A model generated the notes under the pieces. It saw nothing but the letters and a program-made list of their open reading frames with translations, had not been told where the DNA came from and made no database searches. From assembly GCA_021018815.1 (NCBI GenBank), contig JAITYX010000007.1, positions 9,848,501 to 9,912,500 on the forward strand: a DNA stretch of 64,000 nt, in the 5' to 3' direction. Below, piece after piece: positions 47,894-60,894 of this stretch; positions within the stretch are counted from its first letter, which is position 1, and every line of letters begins with the position of its first letter. Made by a program: the position numbers and the translations under genes. Origin of the DNA: Talinum fruticosum. Lineage: Eukaryota > Streptophyta > Magnoliopsida > Caryophyllales > Talinaceae.

Positions 47894-50497
47894 TCATTCT
47901 CCCTTCCCTGTCTTCTCTCCTTATAGGTTTCTCTCTTTCTTTATTGATCATATGGGATTTTACTTTTGTAAATTGTGAGTTTGGGGAAGTTATATCTGTG
48001 ATGAATTTTGAATTTGCTATGTAAATGGAGGATAGAAGATTATGTCAAATTATGCTTAAGTGTTTGAAGTTCTATAGCTTATTCACCGTCGTTGTGGAAA
48101 AATATTTGTCAAAGATTCAAGCTGCTTTGTGGATGGTATTAAGATTTAGAGAAAGATAAATTAGAGAGGATAGGAGGGGGAGAAATGGAGGATGTTAAGT
48201 TCAGAAGGATATAGTTCAGATATGTAAAGGGAAACTGACGTGAGAGATAGAGGTTGCGGAAGTGGTGAGAGGGAAGGTAAATACGAAAAATTAAAATTTA
48301 TACAGCACAAAGTCCCTCTTTCTTTTATATATAACTGGTTTTGAATTACACGTAATACGTGCATGATTAAATTAAGTTCAAACATAATAATTTTTATTAT
48401 ATTTGAATATTATAATTATTATCAAATTGAACCCTAACCTAACTATAATATTCAAAAAAATTTTGAGATAATTTTTGAGAAAGGTTTGGGATTTGTTTGA
48501 AAGTTGACGTGTTAAGTGAAGGTGGCAAGGGTATAATGCAGTCAAAATTTTAACCTTAAATTTTGACTTAGCTTAATTGTTTAATGGCCATATAAGCAAC
48601 CCATATCTTGACTTAACGTTTATCTCTCATTGATGGTCATTAAGCAATTAATCTAAGTTAAAATTTAAAATAAAAAAGTCGTGTTATTTTTTACCAATAT
48701 TCTTAAAATTTATATTATTTCCAGTCAAAAATGCTAAAATAAGAAAAAATAAAAAGGTAAGCTGGAAAGTTGCGTTGAAGTTATACGGTCGAGTTAATAG
48801 ATTCCACATGAAAGAAATTAATGGACCCTGTCCATCTCACTCCCACTCCTAGTCTCACTGGGTTCGAGCTTGACCAAAAAGTAGTAGGAAGTTTTGACGC
48901 AGAATTAATTTCTTCAGGTGCCAAACTTTTTTGACTCCAAGGATCCAACAATGCTTTGTCTTAATTTAATGGGGGAACGCTAGAAAGATTAATTAAAAAA
49001 TAGTAACACATAATTGTTTGAATAATTTTCCCACCAAATAGTACTTGTGTGTGGGGGATTGAGCAATATATTTGTCTCTCTCCAATTTTTTTTTTAATAA
49101 TTTGTATCAATAGGTAAAGTATGAAAACTATACAGAAAAAGTATAAACAAAACAATAACACCGACAATATAGATATGAAAAAATAGGAGATAAAGTAAAA
49201 GACAACCAACCACAATACGACAGAACAACTACAACTGTCACTAGGGATTGTTAGGGGAATAATATAGGGATGGAGGAGAAATTAGTAGCCAAAATTTCAG
49301 ATATGTATGAGATGTTCTCACCCCAAGCTTTAGACAATATTATAACCCTCCACTTGATAATATGGCCAAGCTCAGTAGAATCAAGTTGTTGTTCAAAAAT
49401 CATCTCATTCCTTCTCATCAAAAAGGGTCCAAATCTTCTATATGGAAGAGAAAAAGCTCCAAGTTATTTGTCTCTCTCCATTGCAACTTATTCATCCTTT
49501 CTTTTGTGAGGTTTTTTAAAAAATTTTAACTTTATTACCACTTTTTTCTTTTAGTATTGCCCTCTTCTCTCCCTGTAGAAGATTAGTGTACCATGCATCC
49601 TCATGGTCACCTATAATTTATAATGGTATTGCCTTTACTTACACTATAATATGTGATCGTATCGATCATGTGTATCATTTCTCTAGAGGAATCTTTATGG
49701 TTTAAACAAGGTATTTTTTTCGCGTAAGGGGAATGATGTGTAGTATAATAGGCTCACACCTTTATTATATTCGAGCCTAATGTATGTGTTTTATCTGTTC
49801 ATCCTACAAAATCATATTAGCCTCCAGTATTAAATATAGATTTAAAAAAGGTCTGTTTATTATTCAAAAAAGTGAGAAAGAGGCGAGAAAAACGAGTTAT
49901 TATTATGTACATAACAATTAAAGGAAAAGTTAAAAGTGTAATAGAAACACAAGGAATTTGAAGACGAAGTTAATGGGGTTAGAATGAACAACCACCATAG
50001 AAAAGATGTGTTATATAGAAGAGAATAAAACATAATTCCACAAATAAACTAAGTTGATTGGTATGGAAGACATAATGTAACTTGTTAGGTTTGAACAAAT
50101 TATACCATAACCACATTTTTAAGTAATCTCGAAATTAAATTAAAGATGGCACTTGACATTCTTGATGTGATTGAGTTAGGTTTTAACACATCAACGCTCC
50201 AAATCATCTTCTCTTATTGCGTCCTACATTTCAACAAATTCAGATGATTAACCCTTTCCAAAATCACCTAAAAACACCATTATATTAATAGCTAATTAAT
50301 ACCTCATCCGTTTTATTTTAATTAACCTTTTTTGGGTCAATAAAATAAAAGGAATTAATAAAAATAAAATTAGTGTATTAGCCATTAATATGTCATTGAT
50401 GTTATAAATCTACAGATATTGTGAAATATAATAAAGTGACAATAATATTGAAATTGACGGAGTAGTATATTTCAACTTTTTTTAAATTTTTTAGGTT

Positions 50498-50499
<2 letters not shown>
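47894..50499. other. intergenic, no gene recognised
   Basis: 2.6 kb of AT-rich DNA. Small frames (48961-49215 -, 49270-49509 +) resemble nothing known. Confidence 0.5.

Positions 50500-50591
<92 letters not shown>
50500..50591. repeat. (TA)46 microsatellite
   Basis: About 92 bp of uninterrupted alternating TA. Confidence 0.97.
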
Positions 50592-50593
<2 letters not shown>

Positions 50594-51779
50594 TAAACCC
50601 AATGTCTTTCTTTTAAAAATACTAACAAAGTAGGAAAAAACTATCGATATTTACATATCCCACATTCGGTGAAAACAAAACCTATATTAAGTGGCAACAA
50701 ACACCTCAACTTGCATGTTTTCCTCACATTTTATCCAAGAGGACATAAGGATTTTCCATGGTTGGTAAACAAATTAATCTCTCTCCCCACCCCCAAAAAA
50801 AAAAAAATTAAGAAAAAGGGCGTAATTGTTAGGTGAGAACGTGAATTTTGGTTCGTTCCCGTCTCTAAAAGCAAGGGACCCATATATCAGATACATATAG
50901 CATGTACAACCCAATTATATAAAAGGGGTATACCTATGGCAATCTTAGCTTACCAAAGCAGATAAAGCTACGTACCAATTAAAATAATTCTAATCATTTG
51001 GTTAGTTAACTTGATTGCGACCTTTTTCAATATCATTCATCATAAACATGACTTTTACGTTGCAATCTCCGACCAAATCGTATAAATATTACATTACAAT
51101 TTTACTCATTCTATCTAATTTATTTCTATTCTTTGAAATATGAATATCATGAATATGCGATTTGAAATCAAAAGAGTATATGTGTATGCAAGGGTCATAT
51201 TTTTTTTAAAAAAAAGCTCTCACCCGTGCAAATCAAAATATTAGGATTTTATGGACAAACCCTAATTTTGTACTGCATGGTAGAACTTATTAGCATTGTA
51301 CAATTAGAGTGGTAAAGGGATGATTTATGAGAGTCACGGGAGGGTAGATGGACATGGTTAGACTTAGTGGTGAATGACTGTGTATGACAGTGCAATATAC
51401 CTTAGGCGGGGACAAAAAGAGGAAGTTATCAGACGACCTTTTAATTTATGAAGATCATGAACAAGAAAGGACATGGCTGTTCTAAATACATGCCAAAACA
51501 CTAAGCCCACTATTAAATTTTAAAGGGACCATCCATTTTCTAAATTAAGGTCCACCACTGTCACCCCTATACATACATACATACATGCAGCACAAATGTA
51601 AGATTGTCACACCCCAAATCCATCCATCCATCACCACATCAATGCTTCAACTACCTCCAACGGCAATGTCTTCGTATTATCTTCTGGGCAGTCTCGGAAC
51701 TATGATGGAATATTCATCTCCTAATTGTCATATTAATGTAGTTTCTGTAATATGATATATTATATTTCAAAATTACATT
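50592..51779. other. intergenic, no gene recognised
   Basis: AT-rich spacer with an A12 tract at about 50795 and a (CATA)4-like run at 51570. No gene. Confidence 0.5.
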
Positions 51780-51980
51780 TATATAGATTTTAATATGACT
51801 AATAATTTATACTTAGAGTGACTTTTTAATTCGGGAATGACTAATAATAATTTATCAAGAGGTGACTTTTATTAAAGTTATCCCTAAATAAATTATTAGT
51901 CATTCTTTATGTATTTAAAATCACTACAAAAATTTTCATCTCACAATAACTTTTACATAAGACCGTCTCACGTAAGACCT
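51780..51980. repeat. dispersed repeat, copy 2
   Basis: Homologous to 22617-22802 in the same orientation: shared GACTAATAA..AGAGTGACTT, TATTTAAAATCAC and AAGACCGTCTCACGTAAGAC. About 75-80% alike by eye. Confidence 0.75.
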
Positions 51981-52160
51981 AATATATATACTTTATTATA
52001 TATAGTGTACTTGCAAATTCTAATTAAAAGTAGTTAGTGAAAAACTACTAACGCAGAAAAACGATCATATCCATGATTAATTGAATAAGTTGTTACATAG
52101 TGATATCATACTTACGTCTAACTTATAGTATGAAATAGTGATTTAAGCCTATGATAATTA

Positions 52161-52305
52161 AGGTCTTGTTCTATTCAATTTTAACTTACAGCTGCTTATA
52201 ATTTTTATAACTAATTTTATAATTATTTAAAAAAATTTATAACTAATTTTAAAGTTGGTTCTAACTTACTAATTGTTGTTTAAAGCTAAATGAAACAGAA
52301 AATGA
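52161..52305. mobile_element. MITE-like element
   Basis: About 145 bp starting AGGTCTTGTTCTATTCAATT and ending GCTAAATGAAACAGAAAAT; the ends are imperfect inverted repeats. Its start resembles the insertion at 8196-8360 (AGGYCYTGTTYT..), suggesting one family. Confidence 0.4.
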
Positions 52306-53470
52306 TCAAAAGTTAACTACTTAATCTTGATGATATTTTTTTAAATTTTTGTCATCCCCACAAATTCTGGGTGTAGTTATGAGGGTCCTCAACAATCGAA
52401 GTGGTCCAGAATCTCATTCAATACAAAAATACTAGAAAAGTAAAGACAAATTGAGCCTGTCATCGGATGCCTATTTCTTCCAGCAAAAGAAAAATAAATT
52501 ACAATAATTAGTGTCAGTGGGAAGCTCAGAGACACTCCAAAACAAGTGTTGATCATTTTCATAACAGAGATTAGAGTCTGCGATTAAAGCTTGCATACCA
52601 ACTAATTACACTACTATTATTGCTACTAATATTAATTATTTTCTATCTAAATCTCAACAGACAATATGTCATAAACTAATGGCCATTGTCAGAATAACTG
52701 CAGCACAAAAACAAACAAATGCCCATCTTTTGTTTCATGACTCATTGGCATTTTTCCCTTCTTTTTGTGGGAAAGAAAGGGGGAGGCTCGTTTGGAATGG
52801 TTAGTTTTTTTTTTTTTTTCAAATAATTTTTTAAGAATAGTGTACGCCTTATTACAACTTTTTATAGTTTGATTTTACTGCTGAAAAAGGTTAAAATTAA
52901 TATTTGTGTTGGGAATTAGAGTATGAAATTAATTTAGGATGAGCTGTACTTCATATCTTATCGTTAATAGTTTTCTTTCCATTCTCGTCAATTTTGACAA
53001 ATGATATTTTAGATAGAACCTTTTCTGAAAGATTACCTAAAGTTATAATCTTCTCATTATTTACCCTATCCAAAACAAATGAAGAAACATTTGTAACTCT
53101 AAAAAAAAAATTATGTACAAAGATTTCGTTACGACAATCATAATATAAAAGTTTAACTTGGGTCTTGCTTTTAGAATGTCTCAAATTTTTTGTAACATAG
53201 GCAGTCTATAATGATTCTTCGATACAAAAAAAAAAAAAAAAGGGGGAAATTTCTGATAGTTGGTTGGCTGCCTAAGAACTTGAACAATATTCAAACCAAC
53301 TGCTACTTACGACTACTCGTAGTGTCCACTCTTCCTCCATTCCCCCTCCTTTAAAAAACCCCTCCCACTCCCAAGTCCCATCTATTCCTCCCTTCTCTCC
53401 TACCCTCCCCTGTTTTTCTCTCTCCTCTCCCCACCCGCACCAATCTCTCCTTCATGTAACACACACAAAT
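52306..53470. other. intergenic, ATL promoter side
   Basis: AT-rich until about 53300, then a CT-rich leader (53330-53470) running into the ATL gene. The minus-strand frame 52951-53184 is not recognisable. Confidence 0.5.
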
Positions 53471-53473
53471 CTC

Positions 53474-54510
53474 ATGGATCTCTCCCTCCCTCGCCGCCCC
53501 CGCCTACGCCCTCGCTCTTCCGCAGCTTTCCCGTTATGGTTATCGCCATCATCGGCATTCTCGCCACCGCCTTCTTGCTCGTCGGCTACTACGTCTTCGT
53601 CATCCGCTGCTGCTTACACTGGCAACGCCGCCGCCGCCGCAACTCCATCGCCGGAGCAGACTTCTCCTCCGGCGAGGCCGCTGACATCAGCAAGAACGGC
53701 CTCGACGAGGCCGTCATTCGATCGATTCCCGTCATCAAGTTCCGGAAGCTGGCGGAGCAGGAGAGAGAAACCGACGGTGCTAACAAGAAATCGGAACCCT
53801 CGCCGGCGGAATCGTACGAGTGCGCGGTTTGTTTGAGTGAGTTCGAAGACGGCGAGAAGCTCCGAGTGATTCCAAATTGTTGTCACGCATTCCACATCGA
53901 TTGCATCGACGTTTGGCTCCAGAGCAGCGCCAATTGCCCGCTCTGTAGATCGGGAATTTCTCCCTCCTCCATTCTCTGCAACAACAACAACAACAACAAC
54001 GAGAGGATCTTGGCCTACCCTCCTCCACCCCCGCAAAACGCGTCGTGCAGCGACGATAACAGCGACAATTTCAGCGGGAACGACGAGGACTATGTGGTGG
54101 TTGAGATTAAGGGGAATAACCTGGACGAGCCTAGATTGGTTGGGTCTCAACAGGAAGAGATGATGGCGAATAGGGCTTCGCCCAAAAAAGGGCGAGGAGG
54201 AGAGAGAAAGAAGGGGAAGAAGTTGGAGCATGTGAGTAGCATGGGAGATGAATGGATTGACTTGAGAGAGAAAGATGAAGAGTTTGGAGGAGTTCAACCC
54301 ATAAGGAGGTCAATCTCCATGGACTTGTCGAGCGAGAGAGAATTTTGCCTGGAAATTCAAGGGGTTTCTTCTCAGCAATGTGGAGAGATCATAGATTGTG
54401 ATAGAACCCAGGATTGCAACATTAGCAGCAGTAGCAGAGTTAGAAGATCCATTTTCTCATTCGGGTATGGGAGAAGTTCTAGAGGCTCTGTTCAGCCTTT
54501 GGATCCATGA
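53474..54510 (+). CDS. RING-H2 E3 ubiquitin ligase, ATL1-like (probable one-base break near the start)
   Basis: Intronless, as usual for ATLs. The undisturbed frame is 53536-54510, 324 aa, opening directly in the transmembrane helix (MVIAIIGILATAFLLVGYYV). In this numbering the GLD motif (NGLDEAVIRSIP) is at 55-65 and the RING-H2 zinc ligands are C96, C99, C115, H117, H120, C123, C134, C137, with the E2-contact W127. The tail VQPIRRSISMDLSSERE is typical of ATL1-type members. ATLs sit in membranes and ubiquitinate partners, often in defence or stress responses. A better start is the ATG at 53474: MDLS..RPRSSAAFP is what ATL1 proteins have before the helix, but it is out of frame by one base near 53531-53535. 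With that base the product has 345 aa. A CAA/AAC repeat encodes an N7 tract. Confidence 0.92.
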
Positions 54511-56325
54511 TTTTTTTATTTTTTGTTTGGGCAAAATGTTTTATTAGCTTGATTTAGTGAAAGTGTAAGTTCTTAGAAAACCTGGAGAGAGTGTAAGAAA
54601 ATTCAAATACACAAATTTAATGATTTAATTGACATTTTATTGGTTTTTATGGTGCACTTATTCTTTTATCAAGAAAATTATGGCTTAATTTTACCAAGTG
54701 AATGTTCGCCAAATTTTTGGACAGATAATTTCTTTACATTTATGCAAATAAAGTTGTGATTGGTTGCGGGCTTAAACTAGAGTAAGTAACTATGAATATG
54801 ATTATTATAGCTTCGTAATAATAATAACTGCAAGATAATTATTAATTATAATATTGTCATATAATTTTAAATTTATGTATACTATAAAATTAATTACATC
54901 CAATTAAAACTGGTACCATTTTTATGTAAATCTATCCAAAATCAATTTGCATGATTCTAATTGGCGAAATCCAAAATTAATTTGCACGTTTATTATGAAA
55001 TGAGTATGATGTGGCAATGGTGGATTACTATCATGACTGCGATTTGTGATCATAATCAATGATTACTTCACTATTACCCAATTTTTAAAGCCTTGTTTGG
55101 ATTATCTTTTCCGCTACTTTAAATAAGATTATCGACTTTATGCACACGATTAAATATTTGCTAATTATCATATATTTGAAAAGTTGTGGGGCTACGATAA
55201 GCGTTGGAGCTTTGTCATTTCAAGTAATTTTTCCACAATGCCTCGTACCACACTCGGGGTTTCTATAGTGGTAGTGCCATCGCAATCATTTCAAGTAATT
55301 TTTCCACACTTTTTAGATTCAAAAGGCTATTTCCATTCATTTAAATAATCTATTTTCATTTATTTTGTATTGTTTTTTTTTTTTATAGAAATCCATTTTG
55401 CATCCACAATTTGAGCAATTTGGATGAAGATATGTTTGATGTCACGTATGCACTCTCAATAATAGTTGTGACAATGCATAATAATTCCAAGAATCGTCTC
55501 TTTTATATAGTGTATTTTTTTCAACTTCAATTATCACGGCATTTTAAGCGTCTCATATGAGTTACGGAAAAATTGTTAAGAAATAAGTTCCACTCTAAAC
55601 CTCACCTGTTACATAAAATTAAAGTAAATAATACAAAAAAATTTTAACGACAAAATAATATCAATAATTTATATGGAAATCAATAATAAGAACGAGATAA
55701 AGATTTAAGTGGAAAACCCAACGCGAAAAAATCACAAGCAACACAAGCAAAACAAATTCACTATTATGAGATAGTATAAGAATGATCTCAAAATCGACAC
55801 CTTCCCAAAACCCGAGATCTTCTCAAAACCCAAAATATCCCAATCTCATACAAACTATACTCACAATAGCATTCTTTGATTGGATTATCTCCAATTAGCT
55901 CTCCCTAATTAGAATCATCTCTAATTAGAACTCACTCTTTGATGACATTTATCATCTAGCAAGGCTTACAATGAAAGGCATGTCGTCTAGCTAGGTTTAC
56001 AAAGACATTTTTCACCCACCACCCCTCAAGGTGTACACAAGCCCTCCTTTAAATAGAAAAGGAAACAACCCTACACCCGCATTGACTCTCACCGCATTTG
56101 CATAGCAATAAACCGAGCAATCAAAGCGAGAAAAAGGACGAAAACGGACCAAACGAGCAGCAGGTAAAGGGACATGGCCAACATCATTGTGCCCGCCGAC
56201 ATGGGCTGTCCAGTATCACTCGACACGGGCCGTATCGCTTGACACGGGCCGAATCACTTGTAAGTCGTTGCCTCACCGTTTGCTTCTTGGTGGTTTTTTG
56301 TGCGGCCAAAATGTTCCCTTGGGTC
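54511..56325. other. intergenic, no gene recognised
   Basis: ATL 3' UTR, then AT-rich spacer. The short duplicated segment CATTTCAAGTAATTTTTCCACA (first 20 bases at 55217 and 55288) is 71 bp apart. From 56190, GACACGGGCCGTATCGC/GACACGGGCCGAATCAC repeats lie just left of the hAT element. Confidence 0.5.
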
Positions 56326-56333
56326 GTGCTAGC

Positions 56334-59300
56334 TAGGGGTGAGCACGACTTTTGAGTACCCTAGAACCGGACCAAAACCGGTCAAATGGGTAAAGTTTTG
56401 GAACTGAACTGGTTAAACGGGTAAGGGTAATGTTCCTAAAATTTAGGAACTCGTCAAACGGGTAAGGGTAAGATTCCTAAAATCAAACCCCGAACCTGGA
56501 ACCGTTTAGGCAGGTTCAGGTTCCGAGTACCGGAACCTGGAACTCGGAATCGCGGTACTCGAAACCGTTACTAAAGTTTTCAAGCACTTTTCGGCTTTGA
56601 GGCCCATGAAATTTTTAAGTTTGAATTTCAAATGTGTGGCCCAACTTATTAGAAACCCTAATCTTTCTCATTCCTCTCGCCATTTCGCTTTCCCTCCCTC
56701 ATTTCATGTTGCTCTCTCTCTTCTGCCGCTCGGCGACGAATCTCATTCCTCCTCCCACTCCTCGTCGGCGTCGGCTTCGCCTCCTTCCTTCCTTCCTCCC
56801 AGCCCCGAGTCCCAACTATCACGTTCCTCTCCTCGTTGCTGCAACCCCACGCAAGCCTCTCTCTTCTCTCTCTTTCTCTCTCTCCTACTCGTCGCCTCTC
56901 GTTTGCGGCTTCGTCCTCCTCATCGGTGCTCTCTTTACGAAATAGGTAATTTCTTAATATCTTTTTGTTTTCTTAATTTTGGTTGTATTTTATCTCTCAC
57001 AAGTGGATTCAATTCTTTTGTAAATTTGTTCAAAAGGATAACATATCATATTTTCCTAATCGGAAAGCAACCATATTTTCGTAAATCAAATCAAAACCAT
57101 GATTATGCATCTTTATTCACCGCAATAAAACAATGTATTCAAGCAGATTTCATAGTTAATTGACGCTTTTTAAGAAAAATCTACATGTGTCCTGTTTTCA
57201 AGTTGTGGGGGCAGATTTCGTATGCTCATTAACCTGTTCCGGATGGAGATTTGGTGCAAATTGAAATGTATATATGAATTATTTAGCTTCTTAAGGAATT
57301 GGTTTTGATCAAGATGGATGTCGGGGCTACATCATTGATGAAAAAAGGGGGAAAATTATTTGGAGGAAATATAAAGTTTCATAGTTAATTGATGCTTTTT
57401 AAATTATACACCACAGTGTTTTTTTTTTTTAATTTGTAGAAGTTTGTACATTGTAGAAATGCTGAACATGGCATTCCTTGTTGTCATCAATAAGCAAAGA
57501 AGGTTTTGATTCTTCAGGATTACATATGAGAAATTTGTATTTTATGTTGTTAACATGTAGAGTAGAAATGTTATTTCTGATTGAGTTGTGACAAGGAAAC
57601 ATGTGATCGTATTGTAATTTGTCCCTTGTCTATCCTCTATGGACTATAGTGTATTTGTAGGTGTAGCTAAAAGTTGGGTATTCGTTAAGTTACTATCTCT
57701 TTGTGCTAATATTGACAATTTCCAGCCTTGGAAATCAACTTTATTTTCAAAAAGAACACAATAAAACATAATCTATATTCAACCTAACCCAGCTAGTATT
57801 GGTTAAGGATCATGGACTGAGTGAAGGACTGGTACTAAATTCAGTGGATGCAGACGGGTGAGGTGGCCATGTTTGTCCAGCATAAGAAATATTTTTCATG
57901 GATATACAAATGGATTGGGTCCTAAGTTTTTAAAAATCACTAAATTATGAGACGGGGTCGTAGACTTAGTTGACTGACTTGACAAATTCGATCACTGCAT
58001 TTCCAAAATTGATTTAAATTATGTTTTTTTAAATAAAATGCTTCAGTTTTGCTTCGGCTATGGATATTTATTTATCAAATTAATGTTGCTTGATTTAAAC
58101 TTGAAACATATTTATATTTATTTTACTGTTTTTTATCATGCAATGCCAACTACAAAAATATGGATGGTGATTCAATTAATGTAACCATAGAGCCACAAAA
58201 TGAAGATGAACCTTTGCCGACAAATGAACTTGAAAGGAAGAGAAAATCTCCAATGTAGGATCATTTTTGGCCATTAAGAATGCATCTAGTAAGATAGTTA
58301 AAGAGAGATGTATTTATTGTGATATAGTTTTGACACATTCTTCAAATAATGGCAATGAAGGAACATCTAGTTACATGTCGAAAGAATCCCACAAAAATTG
58401 ATAAAAAGCAAAGGAAAATTAATACTTATCAATCTAGCAACAATGCTACATCTAGTTATTTGGTTTGTGAGTCTGAATTTGATCCTGAAGCTATTAGACT
58501 TGCCTTAGCTAAAATGGTGATTATTGATGAGGAACCCTTTTCCGTAGCTGAGCGTGAAGGGTTTAGACATTTTTTAATGTTGGCATTCCTCGATTTAATG
58601 TTTCTTCTCGTTTCACTATTGCTAGATATTGTAAAAAGATATTTGTGTTTCAAAAAGGGTTGTTAAAAGGCAAGTTAAAGGGATTGAGGTCAAGAATATC
58701 TCCTGCTACTAATGATTGGACTTTTATTCAAAATTTGAGTTACCTTTGTTTGAGTTGTCACTTTATTGATGATGATTGGAATTTAAATAAAAGGATTATA
58801 AACTTTAAGGTGATTGATTGTCACAAAGGTAATGAAGTTGGGAAAGTTGTTGAAAAATATCTTCTTGATTGGGGAATTGAGGATAAGCTATGTGCACTTA
58901 TCGTTGACAATGCTAGTGCTAATGATGTGGTCGTTGGGTATTTGAAAGATAATTTGTCAAGTAAGTTTGTCTTGGATGATGAATACTTTCAAATGAGGTG
59001 TTCCGCCCATGTTTTAAATTTGGTTGTGCGTGATGGTTTGTCATTGGTGAAAGACTCCATTGTTAGGATTCAAATTGTCGTGAGATATGTGAGGAACTCT
59101 TCTTCTAGGTCTTGTATCTTTGAAATCTGTGTTGCATGTGAAAAACTTACTTGCCAAAGTTCTGTGTCACTTGATGTTCCTACAAGATGGAACTCTACAT
59201 ATCTCATGTTGGAAGTTGCATTAAAATTTCAAAAGCCTTTTACGAGACTTGCAAAAGAAGATGTTAATTTTGTGAATGAACTCAAAGAAGTTGGAGGGGT

Positions 59301-60667
59301 TCCCGAAAAGATGATTGGGAAAGAGCTCAAGTGTTGGCTCAATTTCTAAAACACTTTTATGATGCTACTAAAAGGATGTCTGGGACTTTGTATTCCACTT
59401 CTAACCAACATTTTCATGAGTTATTCTTGATTTTAACTACTTTGATAGAGTGGGAGTATGATTCGAATGAAGGGCTTAATGATATGGCTACTAGGATGAA
59501 ACATAAGTTTGAGTTGTATTATGGGGATTCTAAGAAGAAGACAAATATCATGGTATTGGTTGCTTGTTGTCCTTGATCCTCGACATAAGTTGAAATTTGT
59601 GAAATTTGCCTTGAAACAATTGTATTCATATGATCCTGTGAAGGCTGATGAGATTTATGATAATGTGTTTGTGGTTTTTAAGCGTTTATATGATTTTTGT
59701 GCTAAGAATTCTTCCAAAGATGCAAATGTTAGAGAAACTGGTTCTTCTTCTAATGATGATGTGATTGTTATTAGTGATGTTTTGGCGACCAAAACCGGCA
59801 TTATAACGTTTTTTTTTCAAGAGGAGAATAATGATTTGTATGGGGAGAAATCTGAATTAGATAAGTACCTTGAGACTCCTCTTTTGAAAATTGAAGGTAC
59901 TTTTGATATATTGAGTTGGAGGAAGGAGAGGGATCATGAAAATAACTTCCCTATCTTAGCATCAATGACAAAGGATATTCTCGCTATTGCGGTGTTTACG
60001 GTTTCTAGTGAATCTGCATTTAGTACTTTGGGTCGAGTACTTGATCAATATCGTAGTAGCTTGGGTCCAAACATGGTTGAAACTTTGGTTTGTTCACAAG
60101 ATTGGTTGAGGGCATCCAAAATATCTATTGAGTTGGAGCAACTTTGGGAGGGTGTTCAACAATATGAAAAAGGTAATGTATTTAATACTTTGATTTTTAT
60201 TATGTTAATAATATTGGTGTAACTTACTAACTTGTTTGATATTTTATTTTATATTTTACAGATCTTGCCGACGATGATGGAGAAGTGATGATGTTGAAGA
60301 TGCAATAGAAGTTTAAAGGCTACGTTATTTTTATTTAAATTTAGTTAATGAACTTGAGACATTTGGTTGTATTAGTTTTTTAAGAGACTTTGTAAGACTT
60401 TGTGAGACAAATTTGCTAAAAATTGTGGTATTTAATTGTTTGTTTGTTTAACTTTAGTTAATTAAATGATTAGCGTGAGTTGATGTTTAAAAGTTTTTAA
60501 GGCATTAAAGTTTTTTTTTAATAAAAAATGGTGTAAACAGGTACCACTGGAATCGGAACCCGAACCCGAGGATTAGGATAAGGTTCCTAAAATTCGAGGA
60601 ACCGGTCAAACAGGGTAAGGGTCGATTCTTAGTTTCGGGACAAGGTACCCAAAACCGCTCACCCCTA
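56334..60667 (+). mobile_element. full-length hAT transposon (Ac/RICESLEEPER type)
   Basis: A 4334-bp element with terminal inverted repeats TAGGGGTGAGC (56334-56344) and GCTCACCCCTA (60657-60667). The similarity extends inward (TTTTGAGTACC against TTTTGGGTACC). A perfect 8-bp target duplication GTGCTAGC flanks it (56326-56333 and 60668-60675), as expected for hAT insertion. Subterminal motifs (GGTAAGGGT, GGTTCCTAAAAT, AACCGGTCAAA) are repeated at both ends. Inside are a CT-rich leader (56640-56940), a long intron-like region and a broken transposase at 58160-60316. Perfect duplications suggest recent insertion. Confidence 0.95.
58160..60316 (+). pseudogene. hAT transposase (zinc-finger BED / RICESLEEPER-like), interrupted
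   Basis: Transposase of the surrounding hAT element, catalysing cut-and-paste transposition in the nucleus. Seen in order: start MDGDSINVTIEPQNEDE (58160), an in-frame TAG at 58256-58258 just before the BED finger, finger halves CIYC and HLVTC in different frames, PRFNVSSRFTIARYC (frame change near 58575), RSRISPATNDWTFIQNLSYL and LCLSCHFIDDDWNLNKRI (58690-58800), CALIVDNASANDVVV, CSAHVLNLVVRDGL and DVPTRWNSTYLMLE. Further breaks lie near 59310 and 59570, then LDPRHKLKF, and the C-terminal dimerisation region YLETPLL..FDILSWRK, FTVSSESAFSTLGRVLD. A small intron (60173-60261) precedes the last exon. Most breaks are single-base and several lie in T, A or C runs; the TAG is a true substitution. 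Not functional as written. Confidence 0.9.
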
Positions 60668-60675
60668 GTGCTAGC

Positions 60676-60894
60676 TATTCCAAGCATTGAACTTAATTTT
60701 AGGCCATCATCTAACAATAGTATATTTCATTTGTATAAATCGAGTCCTAACAAAATGAAAAAGACTATGTACGTAAGAACTAACAGTACCCATGATCCTT
60801 ACTCGATGTTTCATACATGTTTATCATGATACCGATCGATGGATTGCAAATGCCTTGCATTCATTCCTTAATTTGTCCATGGAATACACTTATA
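60676..60894. other. short spacer
   Basis: Continuation of the pre-insertion host DNA to the right of the hAT element. No feature seen. Confidence 0.5.

Noticed and set aside
53614..54297. A 227-codon frame antisense to the ATL gene
   Set aside because: It is a shadow of the GC-rich RING-H2 coding frame; no domain on the minus strand.
56597..57163. A 188-codon frame at the left of the hAT element
   Set aside because: Serine/proline-rich translation of a CT-rich leader inside the transposon, preceding an intron-like AT-rich region; no domain found.
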